64,000 nucleotides of DNA from Chamaecyparis obtusa (lineage: Eukaryota; Streptophyta; Pinopsida; Cupressales; Cupressaceae): the NCBI GenBank assembly GCA_027943335.1, contig BSBK01006424.1, forward strand, positions 563,001 to 627,000. Direction: 5' to 3'. Under the pieces are notes generated by a model. It was given only the letters and a program-made list of their open reading frames with translations. It had not been told where the DNA came from and made no database searches. Position 1 is the stretch's first letter. Each line of letters begins with the position of its first letter. Below, in pieces: positions 11,168-23,102 of the stretch. Position numbers and translations under genes: made by a program.

Positions 11168-14039
11168 CATGTTCATACACTAGGATCTCTTGCTATATGT
11201 TGGCCGTGTAGTTGGTGTTATTGGTGCATGTACGCATGTGTGTTGTGTCTTGAGATAGTTATAGCTTGTTGCTTAGGTGCCTAGGTGTAGAATTATTGTG
11301 TGTTATGGAAGGAATGACCCAAGTAGCATGTGATGGAGGAAGAGTACCTCCTAGATCTTTGCACCTATAAAGGATGGATGATACCACTGCATGATAAACT
11401 CTTGCAAATATTTTAGATGCTTTGTTGGTGTGTTACTCCTAGTTTGTGAGTGTTTCAAGACCCTTGTCATGTGGTCTAAGTGTTTGTGGGTGCCTTGGAA
11501 ATTGTGGTTGTCTTGCCCTCTATTTTAGCATGATAACTTGTATGTATATGCTAATTATTGGTTTCTTAAGATGATTAGTATCCCTTGAGTGGCTTATTTG
11601 TTTGTGTGACCCGACCTACTTGGTAAGGGTGACTGATTGGTGTCCATGCATAGCGTCGAGTGCCTATTGTTTGACTCCCTATGGAGAGTGGTACACTACA
11701 TTTCATGATTATTGCATTAATGTGAAAGTAAATAAAATAATTTATGTTTAATATATGTTGGCATTTGAATTATCCCATTTAGTTTATTATGCTTGTAGAG
11801 AAATAGTTATGCACCATTATAATGATGAAAATAAACATTCATTGGTAAAGAGGACTGAATTTATCATGATATGATAGATCATTTGGGTTAATGCCTTATG
11901 TCCCCAACTTTATTAGTTTCCTTAATATTTGAATAAATAACATGTTGTGGCTATGAAGCATCATTTAGAATTGTTCCTTTTAGTGGTTTCACATGTATCT
12001 AGTATTTTTTTCTTTGTAACCTTGTATCTACCTTGCATTGAGTGCAATGAGGCCATACTGGCCGTAGAGATTAATCATCCCTAGTGTGTTGTTGAAGCAC
12101 TGGCTAAAACCTTGTGAGTCCCATGGTGTTCTATTTTTACAACATGTAATGGTTACTTGTGATGCATGTTCATGATGTGGGAAGATCCTATGTGGTTGTT
12201 GGATAATCCTTCTTATGTGAGCATGTTGAGCACCCTTTGAAAGATCAAATCCTCATGCTTCGACCTTGTGTGTGTATCACCTTGTGGTTGTAATTACCCT
12301 CATAAATGTTGTGCCCCTGATGAACTTGTGTTGTGCTTTTAGTATTTGTTTTGAGAGTGTGCTAAGACCTCCTTATGATTGAAACCCTACATAGTGAAAT
12401 TATTGCATTGCATGGAAAAGGTAAATGAATTCAAATTGAGAAAGGATATTGTTGCATTTATTAATTTATAGTGTTGCATATGATTGGAACCATAGATAGT
12501 TCACTATTTGAGGTGTATGGGTATGTTCTCTAACGCTATTGAGATATTGTGTTCTTTGGTACCATGCAATGGTTACTCCTTCTAATGTGAATAATACTGA
12601 TCACAATGTTTCATTAATGTATTTAAGGATTGGTGATTTATTTTATTTTTTTGGTGGATTATTTCATGTGTTGTGTGGGCTAGCAATGAAGTTTTGGATT
12701 TTCTTATGCTTGGACTAGTCACCAAATTTTTTTCTTCTATCTATTTGTGACATTCATCATGTTTGATTTATTGTTGAATTGGACATATTTTGGGATTTAC
12801 TGTTGAAATTGATGATTTCCCCATTTGGGTTTTTCCCTTTTTAGTTTTATGGTGACTATTTTGAATTTTTGGTATTGTTAGCCTTGTTTTGTGTTTAGTG
12901 TGATTCTATCATAATCAATACAGACCTTTGATAGTATGTGCATGTGATAACATCATAGAGAACATACTATTATGTGTTTATGGATAAATAGTAGAATGTT
13001 AATAGGATTTCTTATTTGACTTATGAGCAATTCTTATTTTAAACATGAAAAAAAGTGCAATTTATCAATAATTTATATGCATGTTATCATTATTTAATTT
13101 AAAGATGCACTGAATTGTAAATCCTCCTTTGTAAGGATATTAGTAGATACATTGTGAAATTTATTGGTAGATGTGTACCATGTTAAATGATATTATAGTT
13201 GCATGACCTTTATGTAAATTTTTCAAGAATGAATGGTTATTTTGGGAAAACCTTATTTTGAGCATTAGTTAGAATCATTATATAAATTCTATCTTTTATG
13301 AATGTCAATGCATATCTTGTGTGGTTATGGTTGATCTTGAATGATTTCTTTGGGTTTTTTGTTGTGAATGAACCCTTTGTGTGTGTGCTTTTAGTACTTC
13401 TGGGTTGCTCCCATGCTTTTGATATTGAGGGCTTGAGTTTTTCCTTCCTTGGCATTATTTATTCTGGATGGTTGGGTGTGACTTAGTCCACCTATGAGGT
13501 TTAACCCTTGTTGTGGGTCTTGAAACCATGCCTTTCATTTTTCCTTTCATCTTTGAGAGTGATTGTAGAGGTTCTTGATGCATCCCTATTTTGGTTATTA
13601 TTTTCTATCTAGTGTTCTTTGGGCCACTTCTGTTATGGATTCCCTAACTTCTTCTTTGGTTGGTGTAGTGTGGAGATAGAGAGCCTCATTTTCTATTCTT
13701 CAATGCTTCCTTGGCCATATCTCTATATGATTATATATATTATATTATATTATTTATGTTATCATAGGTTGATTTGAGTGTCAAAAGGAGAACAACTATC
13801 TAGAAAGCTCTTAGTCATGGAGTTCTTTCCAAGAAAGAATATTACTTGAAATGTGTTAGTGAGCCTTGTTGAAGTGAGAGTGTTTGGGGACATGTGTTGG
13901 GCTAGTAGAACTTTGGAGGAGTTCATTCTTTGCAAAGTAATTAGAAAATCAGACAAGTTAATGAGCCTTGGACGATATTGGAAGTTTGAATGTTGCAAAG
14001 TGCTTTGCATGATCAAATACTAAAGGTAAACACATGAAG
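11168..14039. other. Noncoding stretch, no gene seen
   Basis: This is T/G-rich plus-strand text without a recognisable protein. The small frames at 13237-13486 and 13762-14016 lack similarity to anything I know. It is probably the interior or LTR of an old element. Confidence 0.25.
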
Positions 14040-14700
14040 CGTTAAGTAAATGTAGAAGGAATCTACACTAGAATCAACATAGATCTTTGGTTCTATCTTT
14101 GATAGAAGATAGAGATTCACTTTCCCTTTTACCTTTACAAATTTTCTCATACTCAACACTCCATTCTTATCACCAGTGATCTATTCTTCTAAATGACTCA
14201 TTTGAACATACTTTTCTAGAGTCCTATAGGTATTTTATATCATTGATTATTTCTTCTTTATCTCCTTTACCTATTCCTCTTCTTCTTCTTCTTCTTCTTC
14301 CATATATAGAAGTAATTCAGTCTCATAGACTTTAGGCTCTTGTGTGGTTTGATTCCACTCTTTATCTAGTTTTACATCTGTGATTTCAATCATTCTTTTG
14401 AGTCTCTTTTAGTTTCATCTATAGTCCTTTCTTTTGTTTGGGTAACCAAGAAAAATTACATCATCACATATTGATTCAAACTTACCCAAATATTCATCTC
14501 TTTTAATGAAGTATCTGTGACCAAAAGTTTTGAATTACTTGATTGTATCACCAATCTTCCGTAGCATAGCTCATACAACATCTTAGAGTATTGAACATCA
14601 ACTATACTTTATCTAAGATGTATAATGAACTATAATTTTATTTCCAATATACATTAGGCATATTTTCATCTTTCATCATTATTCTTTCCATTTATTGAAT
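14040..14700 (-). pseudogene. Copia integrase C-terminal scrap
   Basis: The minus strand read with frame changes gives pieces typical of the end of Copia integrase and the linker to reverse transcriptase: an ELCYGR piece like PYELWxxx (near 14570), a KEMN/IWVS region and an FLVTQTKER piece equivalent to the FLGYSxKRKxYK block (near 14440), then a Glu run from the CTT repeat at 14279-14300. The same block in element D (32700-32900) is better preserved. Frameshifts and stops are frequent. No flanking gag or reverse transcriptase is attached. Confidence 0.5.
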
Positions 14701-14752
14701 TATTTTATTCTTTTTTTAGTACCCCATTTTTTAGTGGGGGTTCTAGGAGTAG

Positions 14753-15912
14753 TGTTGGCAAGACATGAAGAGACACAATCAGATTGATAGAGTATTTTCA
14801 TTCATGGAAAAAAAATGATGAATTGAGATTATTCCCATGTTTAGAAATCATCAAAAGATCAGATTAAGTGGTAGATTAATTTTTGATTAAGTACATGAAA
14901 CAAGGAAGAATGTTCTTATAGTGCAAACAATTTTTGGATTGGTGAAGGCTACCAGTTTAGATTTTTGGATTGTGGATATAAGGGAAGCATAATTAGGGTA
15001 TTTTTTTAAATTCTAAAGTTTCATTGAAATATATTTTGGTGCGTAGAAGTTATACACTTCTGAGTGGTAGTTTTAAGGTAAACAATTAGAAAGGGTCGAC
15101 ATGGTAGAAAGAATCTTATTGTGCAAATTGGTAAAATGTTTTCAAGGGTCAAAGCATGGTAAAATCGGTTGATTAAACATGATAAAAGGTATATCAATGA
15201 TTATCCTTAATTATTTTTAAAATTGGATATTATTTTTGATGGTGAAACATAAAATAGTTTACATTTCCCAAAAATATTTTTATGACGACATTGCAAGATC
15301 GAATTAGGGCTCGTAGAAGTATAAGATTGACAAATTGGGTTTTTTTGTTGTTGGTTGATGTATAAGGAATGTTAATACATAATTGAGGTTCGAAAATGTG
15401 CTTTTGGGAAAAGATTTCAGATTTGAGTTAGCATTTGAATGATGTAGAGTAGAGTAAAAGGGCAATCAATGATTCTAGGGTTTTAAATCTTTGTTCGGAA
15501 TTACATAGAACTATAATCAAGCATAGTTTGATGCTACCTTAGTTAGTTCATTATATCCAAATCATAGTGTTGATCATTTTAAGATAGTAATCCTTGTAAA
15601 ATGGTTGTAGCCTTAGTTGTATTGAGTAGTGAGCTCTAAGTAGTGTGCCTAAATGCAAGCACATTCCCAACATATGTAAAATATAATATTTCAGTAGAGT
15701 ATTGGATTTTCGGTGTCATCCCCACCCTGGTTTTTCCTATAATAGGGTTTTGTGATAAAAATATATGTGTTATGGTTGTGTTACTATTTATTTTATGTTC
15801 ATGCTTTTTGCCTTTCAGTTTGAGCTTTAAGTTATTAGTGAATTGGTTCAATAAGCTTAAATTTGTTAGAACATTGATTCATCCCCGCTCTTAGTGTTCC
15901 TTCTTTCTAACA
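14753..15912 (+). repeat. Copia 5' LTR of element C
   Basis: It starts TGTTGG and ends TTCTAACA (1160 bp). Its 3' part has the signature GTGTCATCCCCACC, then TTTTTCC, TTTTGTGATA and TATGTGTTATG, shared in part with the LTR at 37208-38442, and closes with CATTGATTCATCCCC. It is followed by a damaged primer site (ATCAATATCTGATCC, 15913-15927). The left limit rests on the TG and on size only. Confidence 0.6.
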
Positions 15913-16449
15913 ATCAATATCTGATCCCAGTCCCTTGGAGGAAGCCTAACAACTTGAGGGATATCTAGGAAGGAATGATGGAATTAGGACTGCATGAACA
16001 ACTCAGTATTTCTTTGAGTGACCTAGACCAATCTAATGCTGAAGTTGAAAAGTTGTAGTGAGATCTAAGGAGGCTGAGAACTTCATCAAAACATTGAAAT
16101 GAAAATTTAAGCATGCCAAAGATAAGAGAAGAGAACTATATGATAACCTATCTGAGAGCTCATATGATGAACAAATGAGTCAATACTTGAAGGATGAAAC
16201 TAAAGAATGTGAAAGACTCAAGAAAGAAAATACAACCTTGAAGAATGAAATGAAATCAATGACAATGAGATTCACTAAGGAAATTGAAGAAAAGAAGAAT
16301 AATGAAGACTTCCTAAGTCAAAATTTGAAGGAGAGATATGAGGAATGCAATAGACTTGTGGCTAATTTGCAGGATGCAAAGGACATTGAATAAGAACTAA
16401 GAGATCATGAACTTGTGATTGTAAATGAATACAAAGAGAAGTTTAAGAT

Positions 16450-17501
16450 TGTTAGAATGTGACGTTGATGCTATTCATGATTTTTTCATTAATGGTTGTC
16501 ATTTATGTCAAGATATCCTATGTATGTTCATTTTTTGGGTGTATCAGTTATTGTGTACTAATAGTTTTATTGGTATCAACTTTTGTATCGATAGGATGCG
16601 TGTCTCAATAAAAATGTTCATTGACAAATTTATATTTTGGTGGTGGTTCTACATTGTGTGAAAAAATTGGTGGAGCAGTTGTTTGGGTCAATCCTATTTG
16701 GAGTATATTTGTTTGTGTTTTGGTCCTAGCTATTGTTATGTAACACGTTCATCATGACTATTGGAACCAATGGCTTTGGAGATGGTGTTACATGTTGGCA
16801 TGTGTGAGGCAAGTTGTATTGATCAAGGTTGTCCACATCTCTTTCCTTACCATAGTGGGAATGTCTTGGTGTGACTTATTTCAAATTGTGTTTGGCCAAC
16901 ATGATGGCATCAAGTAGTATAAGAAGTGCGAAGAATCTTATTATTTGGCATGAGAAGTGGCTTATTTTTTTCTTGTATGCGAAGTGATTATGAATATATT
17001 TCTAGAGATCTACATGTTTTTGATCATGCATATTGAAGATTGTGGTGATAGTGATCTTAGTGGTGGATTAAATTTTATTTCAAATGGTTTAGTAGTGAGA
17101 CTCTTTATATCAATATATAAGTATTGGTATTGAGCCTTAGTGTATTAGTAGTGAGCCTTTTTATGTCAGTAGTGATCCTTCCTATAGTTTGTAGTACCAA
17201 TAGTGAGCCTTTGTAAAAATCACCATACTGGTGTCACCTTAATATGAGTTTTACATTTCATGAGAATTAGCTTCTCTGTGGTTTTTCCCAATTTGGGTTT
17301 CCATGTAAATTTTGGTGTTTCTATGTATTGGTGTTTTTGTGTTCTTAAATTCTTACATTTATATGATTTTTTGATGTGTTTAACTGATTAATATAAATTT
17401 TTTAGTACTGGTGTTTGTGATTTTACCATCAAAGAAAAATTATATAACTTGTGTAGGAATAAATGATTTAACCCCCCCTTAGTTATTCAACATGTTCACC
17501 G
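16450..17501 (+). repeat. Solo LTR in gag, target duplication AAGAT
   Basis: This 1052-bp block is homologous along its length to the LTR at 20885-21914: start TGTTAGAATG, repeated AGTGAGCCTT-like phrases, and an end with ACCCCCCCTTAGTTATT. AAGAT flanks it exactly at 16445-16449 and 17502-17506. With no internal region attached, it is a solo LTR left by recombination between the LTRs of one element. Confidence 0.88.
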
Positions 17502-17994
17502 AAGATCAACACTAAAAATCTTGATTCACTTCTTGAAAACTAAAGGAGAACCAAGGACAAGAGTGGGCTTAGATTTGAAAAGGATGAAAGCTCAAATTTA
17601 GGACAAGACAATCCTAGATATAAGAAAAAGTAAAATGAAATTACCTATCTAAAAATCTAATGCTCAAAGGAATGGTGATAAGTGCTTTAACTACAATAAA
17701 TTTGGAAATTTAGCCATGCATTGTAGAAATAGGGTAAGTCACAATCAAGTATCCTTTTTTGGTCAGTATTACAAATGTTATAATCATGGTCTTAAGACAA
17801 GTGAATGAAAAAGAATTATGAATAACTATATCACTAACAAGAACAAATTTATATGTTATGAATATAATGGTTTTGGTCATATTGCAAGAGATTACGCAAA
17901 CAAGAGGAATATGATGATCAATAAAGGGAAAAGGAAGTTTAAATGTCTCAAATGTAATAGATCTTGACATCTAGCTAAATATTATAGGTATATC

Positions 17995-18549
17995 TGATGC
18001 AGGAGCATCTCAGGTCCTTGGCAATCCTATGTCACCAAAAACATATTTGAGTTTGTTTGTGTTGCTTGGTTCCTACTTTGACCGAGTTGGTTCAGTGTTG
18101 CTCAGTTTCCTTTGTTCACCGGTGTTGGTCAATTATCTCTCTGGTGCTTGGTGATGCTTGTCTAGTGCTCAGTTTCATTGCTTACCGAGTTGTTTGTTTT
18201 GGATTTCTTTTGAGGTGGACTTGGCTCAGTAGCCTCTTGTATAAATGTAGTTGTTGGGTTAGAGTTTAGGAGGCAGTTGGCAGTTAGAAGATAGAAGATA
18301 GAAGATAGAAAATTGGAGATTTTTGGAAGATCCTCACATGTTGGAGGACTTATGTACTTGATTGTAATATCTAGCCTAAATCGGGAAGGCCTTACAACCC
18401 GACATGTATGAATCAATTTGAAGATAATATATCAAAACATCTGCATTCTCTCTCTCACTATTGTATGTTATTGCTTCCGCGTGTTGTTCTGCAAGGTGGA
18501 TCTAGTTAGGGTGAGCCTTTGGCCCCTCTCTATATCCTCCCTTGCATCA
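17995..18549 (+). repeat. 555-bp solo LTR in gag, target duplication ATATC
   Basis: It begins TGATGCAGGAG and ends CTTGCATCA, imperfect inverted termini. ATATC flanks it at 17990-17994 and 18550-18554. A TATA box (TATAAAT, 18240-18246) precedes a repeated AGAAGATAG stretch. It belongs to a different family from the solo LTR at 16450. The strand is inferred from the TATA box. Confidence 0.85.
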
Positions 18550-18748
18550 ATATCACTAATGACAATAACGAGTATGCAACAAGTAAGAACAAGAGAAAAC
18601 CAAAAGATGACAAAGGAAAGTCAAAGGTTGATGTGGAGGAAGTGTATAAGAAGATGAAGAGAATATGGGTGAAGAAAGATGCAATGGAAGGGTCTACATA
18701 TGGATCTGAGGTTTCCAATTCCTCATATAACTAAAGATAGGCCTTTGG

Positions 18749-18760
18749 CTTAGGGGGAGC
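18749..18760 (+). other. Polypurine tract between gag and the unknown ORF
   Basis: GCTTAGGGGGAGC follows the gag stop by about 15 bases and precedes the first ATG of copy A (18763). It resembles the internal polypurine tracts beside the 3' LTRs of this window. Confidence 0.4.
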
Positions 18761-18762
18761 GT

Positions 18763-20884
18763 ATGAAGATTTTTTTAAAGATTGATGTTCAACCCATCAA
18801 AATCACAAAAGAAGCTATTCAGTCTACGAATGGCTTATGCACATAAAGAGAAGTATCTACATTAAAGACAATTAAGAATGAAGTAGTACATGATGCCATT
18901 GGAGCTATTACAAACAAGACGGGAATGCCAATCAATGACATAATTGAACATGATGTGATTATTTTGTCCATGATTATAGGGTACGAGGTATATCATGCTA
19001 GTAAAGAAATTTTTGTGTCCACAACAATAATCTATACAACATATGAGATGCTTAGAGAAGGAAAAGAATATGATCTATGTGAAACTATGAGGTTGCAGTT
19101 GGTGGACAACCTTGAAAGAATAAAGAAGGACAAGAAGAATGTTTTAGGTATGGTACACTCATTTTCTACCTATTCTTCTATTTCATGAAAGAATTTATTG
19201 GCACTAGCACAATTCAATGGCCAACTCAAAAACTAGTTGCATAATAGATAGGAAATTTGATGTATAGGATAAATGAGAATACTAGGATAGGTGCTATATG
19301 GGGATACTTCAAGAATTTTTAGAGTATGATGCATTCTAGGGACAAAATCCCCAAATATTTGGTTGAGAAGTATGAAGACACAATTTGTTTCATGGTAGAT
19401 ATAGACCAATTCCTAATGGAGGCAGTAGAACCAAAGACTTCATGGATGTTTCTAATGGGTTATGAAGTGAGTGAAGAAGTTCTGGTGTTGTACATCGACA
19501 CTTTGTTGAAGGCACCTAGAGATGAGACTGTTGAAAGATTTGGGACTTACAAGGAGAAAAGTCTCAACTTGCATATGAATTTTCAAGTGCCCTACAGTAG
19601 AAAGAAGGGTGAGGAAAATGTAAATATAAGTAACTAGAGCTGAAAGATTAACTCCCAAACAACTCAAGGATGCTCAATCAAAGGCTATACAGGGCACCAT
19701 AGAGAAGCTAATAGTGATAGAAGGTATAAGTTTTGATACTCCACCCTCTACCTCTAGACAAACAATAAGTGTAGCTATAAAACAAGAGAAACCATCTCCA
19801 CCTACAAAGAAAACCAAGAGAACACCTCCTATTAGAGAGGCAAAGAGAAAATTTGAGGAGAAGAAGCCTACGAAGAAGAAGAAAACAAAGGTAAAGGAGA
19901 AGGAAGTAAAGGAGACAATATAGAGGAGGCTAAAAAAGAAAAGAAGACCTTTGTGGTATAAGAAAGATGAGAATAAGAGTGATAAAAATAATAAAAATAA
20001 GAAATATTAATATATAATTGAAGATATTGATGATGATGCCACAAAGTCACTGAGACAGTAAAAACATTTAATAGGCACAAGAAATCTACTTCTCATTGCC
20101 ATCACAAACTAAACCAACAAAATATGATCCATACCAAGTAAGGAAACCAAATTTTCATTTGATGAACATAGCATGTCATTAGATGATGTTGTTAAGAGCA
20201 TGCCATGTGAAGGTACATTGAAGTTAGTACCTACATTGTACAAAAAATTGATGATGAGGGAAATAGAGAGATTGAGGAGGAAGTGATTAGATATTTAATT
20301 AGATTCTAGAAGGAAGTCATTAAAATTGAATGCAAAGTCCCTAAAATCCTATTTGACATAATTGATGCAAGGAAGACTTATGCCTTAGATGAGGAGAAAA
20401 AGCTAAGAGAGAAAGTAATTGTTGACATATCTCCTATTATAGAAGAAGTTGAAGTATATAGGATACTTAAGAAGATGATACCTAAGTTTAGAAACAAAGG
20501 AAGAATTTATAGGATAATGCTTGGGGAAACAAGAAGGGTAATAAAAGAAACGAAGAATATAATGAATAAATTCTTAGAGAATGAACAATATGAGTTCATA
20601 CCAGATGACCAAAAAGAAAGTTATACAACTCCATACCTTGGTCTATCAAAGAAGAGTTCCCCCACAAGTGTGCAAAAATAACAAGACCAATCTATTGATG
20701 CACAAAAAAACCAAATAAAAACATTAAGTGTGCAAGAAATTCAAGGAAAAAAATAAGTGTACAAGTTTCACAAGAAAGAACTGAAGGTGTGCAAGCCATG
20801 CCACCTAGAACAAGGAATGCAAAAGTGCAACAACCTAAGGTCAGTGTTGCATAAGTTGCAGAAGTGATAGTTGTAGAAGAATAA
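18763..20884 (+). pseudogene. Unrecognised long ORF, copy A (gag-linked)
   Basis: I do not recognise this protein. Its fragments 18925-19188, 19326-19637, 19714-19923 and 20475-20681 lie in differing frames. They match copy B in the same order: DLCE-x-M with QL-x-DN and a hydrophobic FYLFFYF segment (about 19060-19190); VEKYED, CFMVD, AVEP, GYE, then TV-x-RFGTY (19360-19560); a Pro/Lys/Arg-rich linker (19714-19923); and a helical block with KILFDIIDARK and charged sequence (20310-20640). The 3' end has spaced Val-Gln pairs (20670-20830). It sits after the gag of element C with no polymerase between and is cut off by the LTR at 20885. It could be an envelope-like or other accessory ORF of a Sirevirus-like element, or a captured host gene. 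Confidence 0.6.
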
Positions 20885-21914
20885 TATTAGAATGTGATAT
20901 TGATGTGATCTATGCTATTGCCAATAATATTGTCATTTGTGTCAAAATATCCTTATTCCAACCTCTTGGTGTATCAGTTTCTATGGAACCAACTAGTTTA
21001 GTGTATTAGTTAATGTGCACCGATAGTCCATTTGTCTCACTTGAGGGTGAGTTTTATTCATTGGATGCAACATGTGGTTGATTGGATTGATCATATTTGG
21101 ATGCATATCATTTTTAGTTTTTAGTCCCAACTATGTATGTGTAATGTGATATTCATTTGCTAGAACTGATAGTTTCAGAGATGGTGTGACATGTTGGATT
21201 GAGTGAGGTGTCTTTTAATGATCAACGTGGTCCTCATTTAATTCCTTACCACTGTGGGAATGTATTGATGCGACCTATTTCAAATAGTTTGGCCAACCTG
21301 GTTGTTCTCTTTATGTTGTATAAGTAGAGAGAAGAGTTCAGTTGTTCAAAAGTATCTAATAAGACTCATATGCGGTGTTATGTGAAGTGATTGGGAATCT
21401 ATTTGTGAGAGATTTGTATTCATGTGTAACAGTGTGTTGATCTTAGTGGTGGATTCTATCTCTTTTCATATTTTTTGGCCATGAGCCTTATTGTATTGGC
21501 AGTGAGCCTTGTGTATTAATAGTGAGCTTGTGTATCGATAGTGAGACTTATTATATTGGAAGTGAGCCTTTATGTATCGATAGTGAGTCTTTGTACCTAC
21601 AGTGAGAAGTACCATCAATAAGACATTGTAAAAATCACCATACTGATGTCACCTTAATAGGTGTTTTTACATTTCATGAGAATTAGGTTATGTGTAGTTT
21701 TTTAATCTTGGGTTTCCACATAAATATTGGTGACCTCTGTGTCAGTGTTTATGTGTTCTTAATGCTTACATTTTATGTGGATGTCTATTGTGTTTAAGCA
21801 ATAAATCTAAAGCTATTAATACTATTTATTATGAGTTGACCAACAAAGGAAAAGTTTTATAAGTTGTCTATGAATAACTAATTCACCCCCCTCAGTTATT
21901 AAACCTATTCAAAA
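20885..21914 (+). repeat. Copia 5' LTR of element B
   Basis: It is homologous to the solo LTR at 16450-17501 but followed by a primer site and gag, so it acts as a 5' LTR. The first dinucleotide is TA rather than TG (start TATTAGAATG), a likely point mutation. It is 1030 bp and interrupts copy A. Confidence 0.8.
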
Positions 21915-21916
21915 AT

Positions 21917-21928
21917 TGGTATCAAAGA
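21917..21928 (+). other. Primer-binding site of element B
   Basis: TGGTATCAAAGA lies two bases after the LTR end; it differs little from the initiator-Met primer site TGGTATCAGAGC. Confidence 0.8.
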
Positions 21929-21970
21929 TTGGTTCCTTGGTGAAGAGATTAACCTCTGGAGGCAGATCCG

Positions 21971-22615
21971 ATGGCACATAAATTGACTATCCCTTTGTTC
22001 AATGGATCATATTATAGTTCATAGAAAGATTATATCAAAGGATACTTGGTATCAGCTGGTTACAAGACCTAGAATCATGTGGAGATAAAGTATGTACTTC
22101 CTCATAATGGTCTTAACACTCCAGCTAAAATTGAGGCATATGAGGAAAATGAAAAGGAAAGATATGCTCTTACTAGTGCTTTATCAAAGACTAAATTAGC
22201 AAAGGTTATTTATTTGAAGAACTATTAGGTCCCTAATCAATAGAATGTTGACAACAACCGAAAAGGTCCTACAATACTATGGGATTAAAATACAAGGATT
22301 AATTATATTGCATGTGGAAGATTTGGTCACATTACTACAAAATGCTTTAGGATGAAAGGAATGAACAACATAAAATCATGCAGAAACACTGGAATGGCTT
22401 GTTTCCATTGCCACAAAGTAGGTAACCTAGCCAAGAACTGCAGGTACCAAAATAAGGATTCAACTAAGTGAAAAGACTCCAGTGAACATTGATGAAATCA
22501 AAAAATAGATGAATAAGACTTGGAGAAGAAAAACACAAGATGATGGAATAAAATTGGGAACTTGTGATGGCACCACATCCTTTGGATCAGGTGCACCTAT
22601 ATTCACTTAATCAGT
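21971..22615 (+). pseudogene. Shortened Copia gag of element B
   Basis: The ATG at 21971 opens a Copia gag (MAHKLTIPLFNGSYY) and the frame continues, through several stops that mostly sit where Trp or Gln is expected, to two CCHC relics. The first (22301-22345) reads YIACGRFGHITTKC, with Cys1 changed to Tyr. The second, near 22398-22440, reads CFHCHKVGNLAKNC with His changed to Asn. Only about 114 codons separate the ATG from the first knuckle's second Cys, so most of the usual capsid region is deleted. The tail MNKTWRRK matches the end of the gag of element C. A TATA box and copy B of the unknown ORF follow; no polymerase is present. Confidence 0.75.
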
Positions 22616-22879
22616 AAAAGGTATGTATAGGAGATGATAACTTAAAGATTATCTTAAATCGGTTACTAGATTCAGTGCAAATATCCATATTAGCATACTA
22701 AGATGCATTTGGATATAAGTTATGAAGTTATGATTTTATATGTTGATCGGTAAAGTATTTGAGGTATGTTACTCCATTTGGTGAAGAAAAGTATATTTTG
22801 GTTAATAGTAAAATAAAGTTAGGTGAAGAGAATTAAATGCATTTATAGTTGTTGGAAGCCCTAACCTAAAAAGAAAAAC

Positions 22880-22887
22880 TATAAATA
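22880..22887 (+). promoter_or_regulatory. TATA box upstream of unknown ORF copy B
   Basis: TATAAATA followed by GAGGG sits 223 bases before the ATG at 23103, inside the retroelement and after gag. The leader (about 22910-23102) is T-rich and ATG-poor. It looks like a functional plant core promoter and could drive a separate transcript. It could also be a relic of a truncated LTR. Confidence 0.5.
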
Positions 22888-23102
22888 GAGGGTTTTTTAC
22901 TTCATTTTTACTTTACACTTTTGTGAGCACATTTGAGCCCTAATAGAGACAAGATCAAAGAGAAATTCCGATCACTCAGTTGAGCATTCTGATCATCTAC
23001 AAGAACATTTGAGGTATTTCTAGAGTTCACTTAGCTGAATTTACATATTCTACTTGCTATTCTATCTTGAACCCTAGTATTTGTTGAAGTATTTCAAGAT
23101 CA

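Larger units (their letters stand above)
15975..18734 (+). pseudogene. Copia gag of element C, cut by two solo LTRs
   Basis: The coding pieces are 15975-16449, 17507-17994 and 18555-18734. The first is a charged coiled coil (for example KECERLKKENTTLKNEM near 16198). The second carries four CCHC knuckle relics at 17683-17724, 17767-17808, 17854-17895 and 17944-17985; each has lost metal ligands, mostly Cys to Tyr. The third is the Lys-rich tail with VEEVYKKMKRIW and a stop at 18732. Excising each solo LTR plus one target duplication leaves both junctions in frame. One further frameshift lies near 17650. The N-terminal capsid part is missing. A long gag with a coiled coil and several knuckles fits the Sirevirus type of Copia element. 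The next ORF follows directly, with no protease, integrase or reverse transcriptase. Confidence 0.8.
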
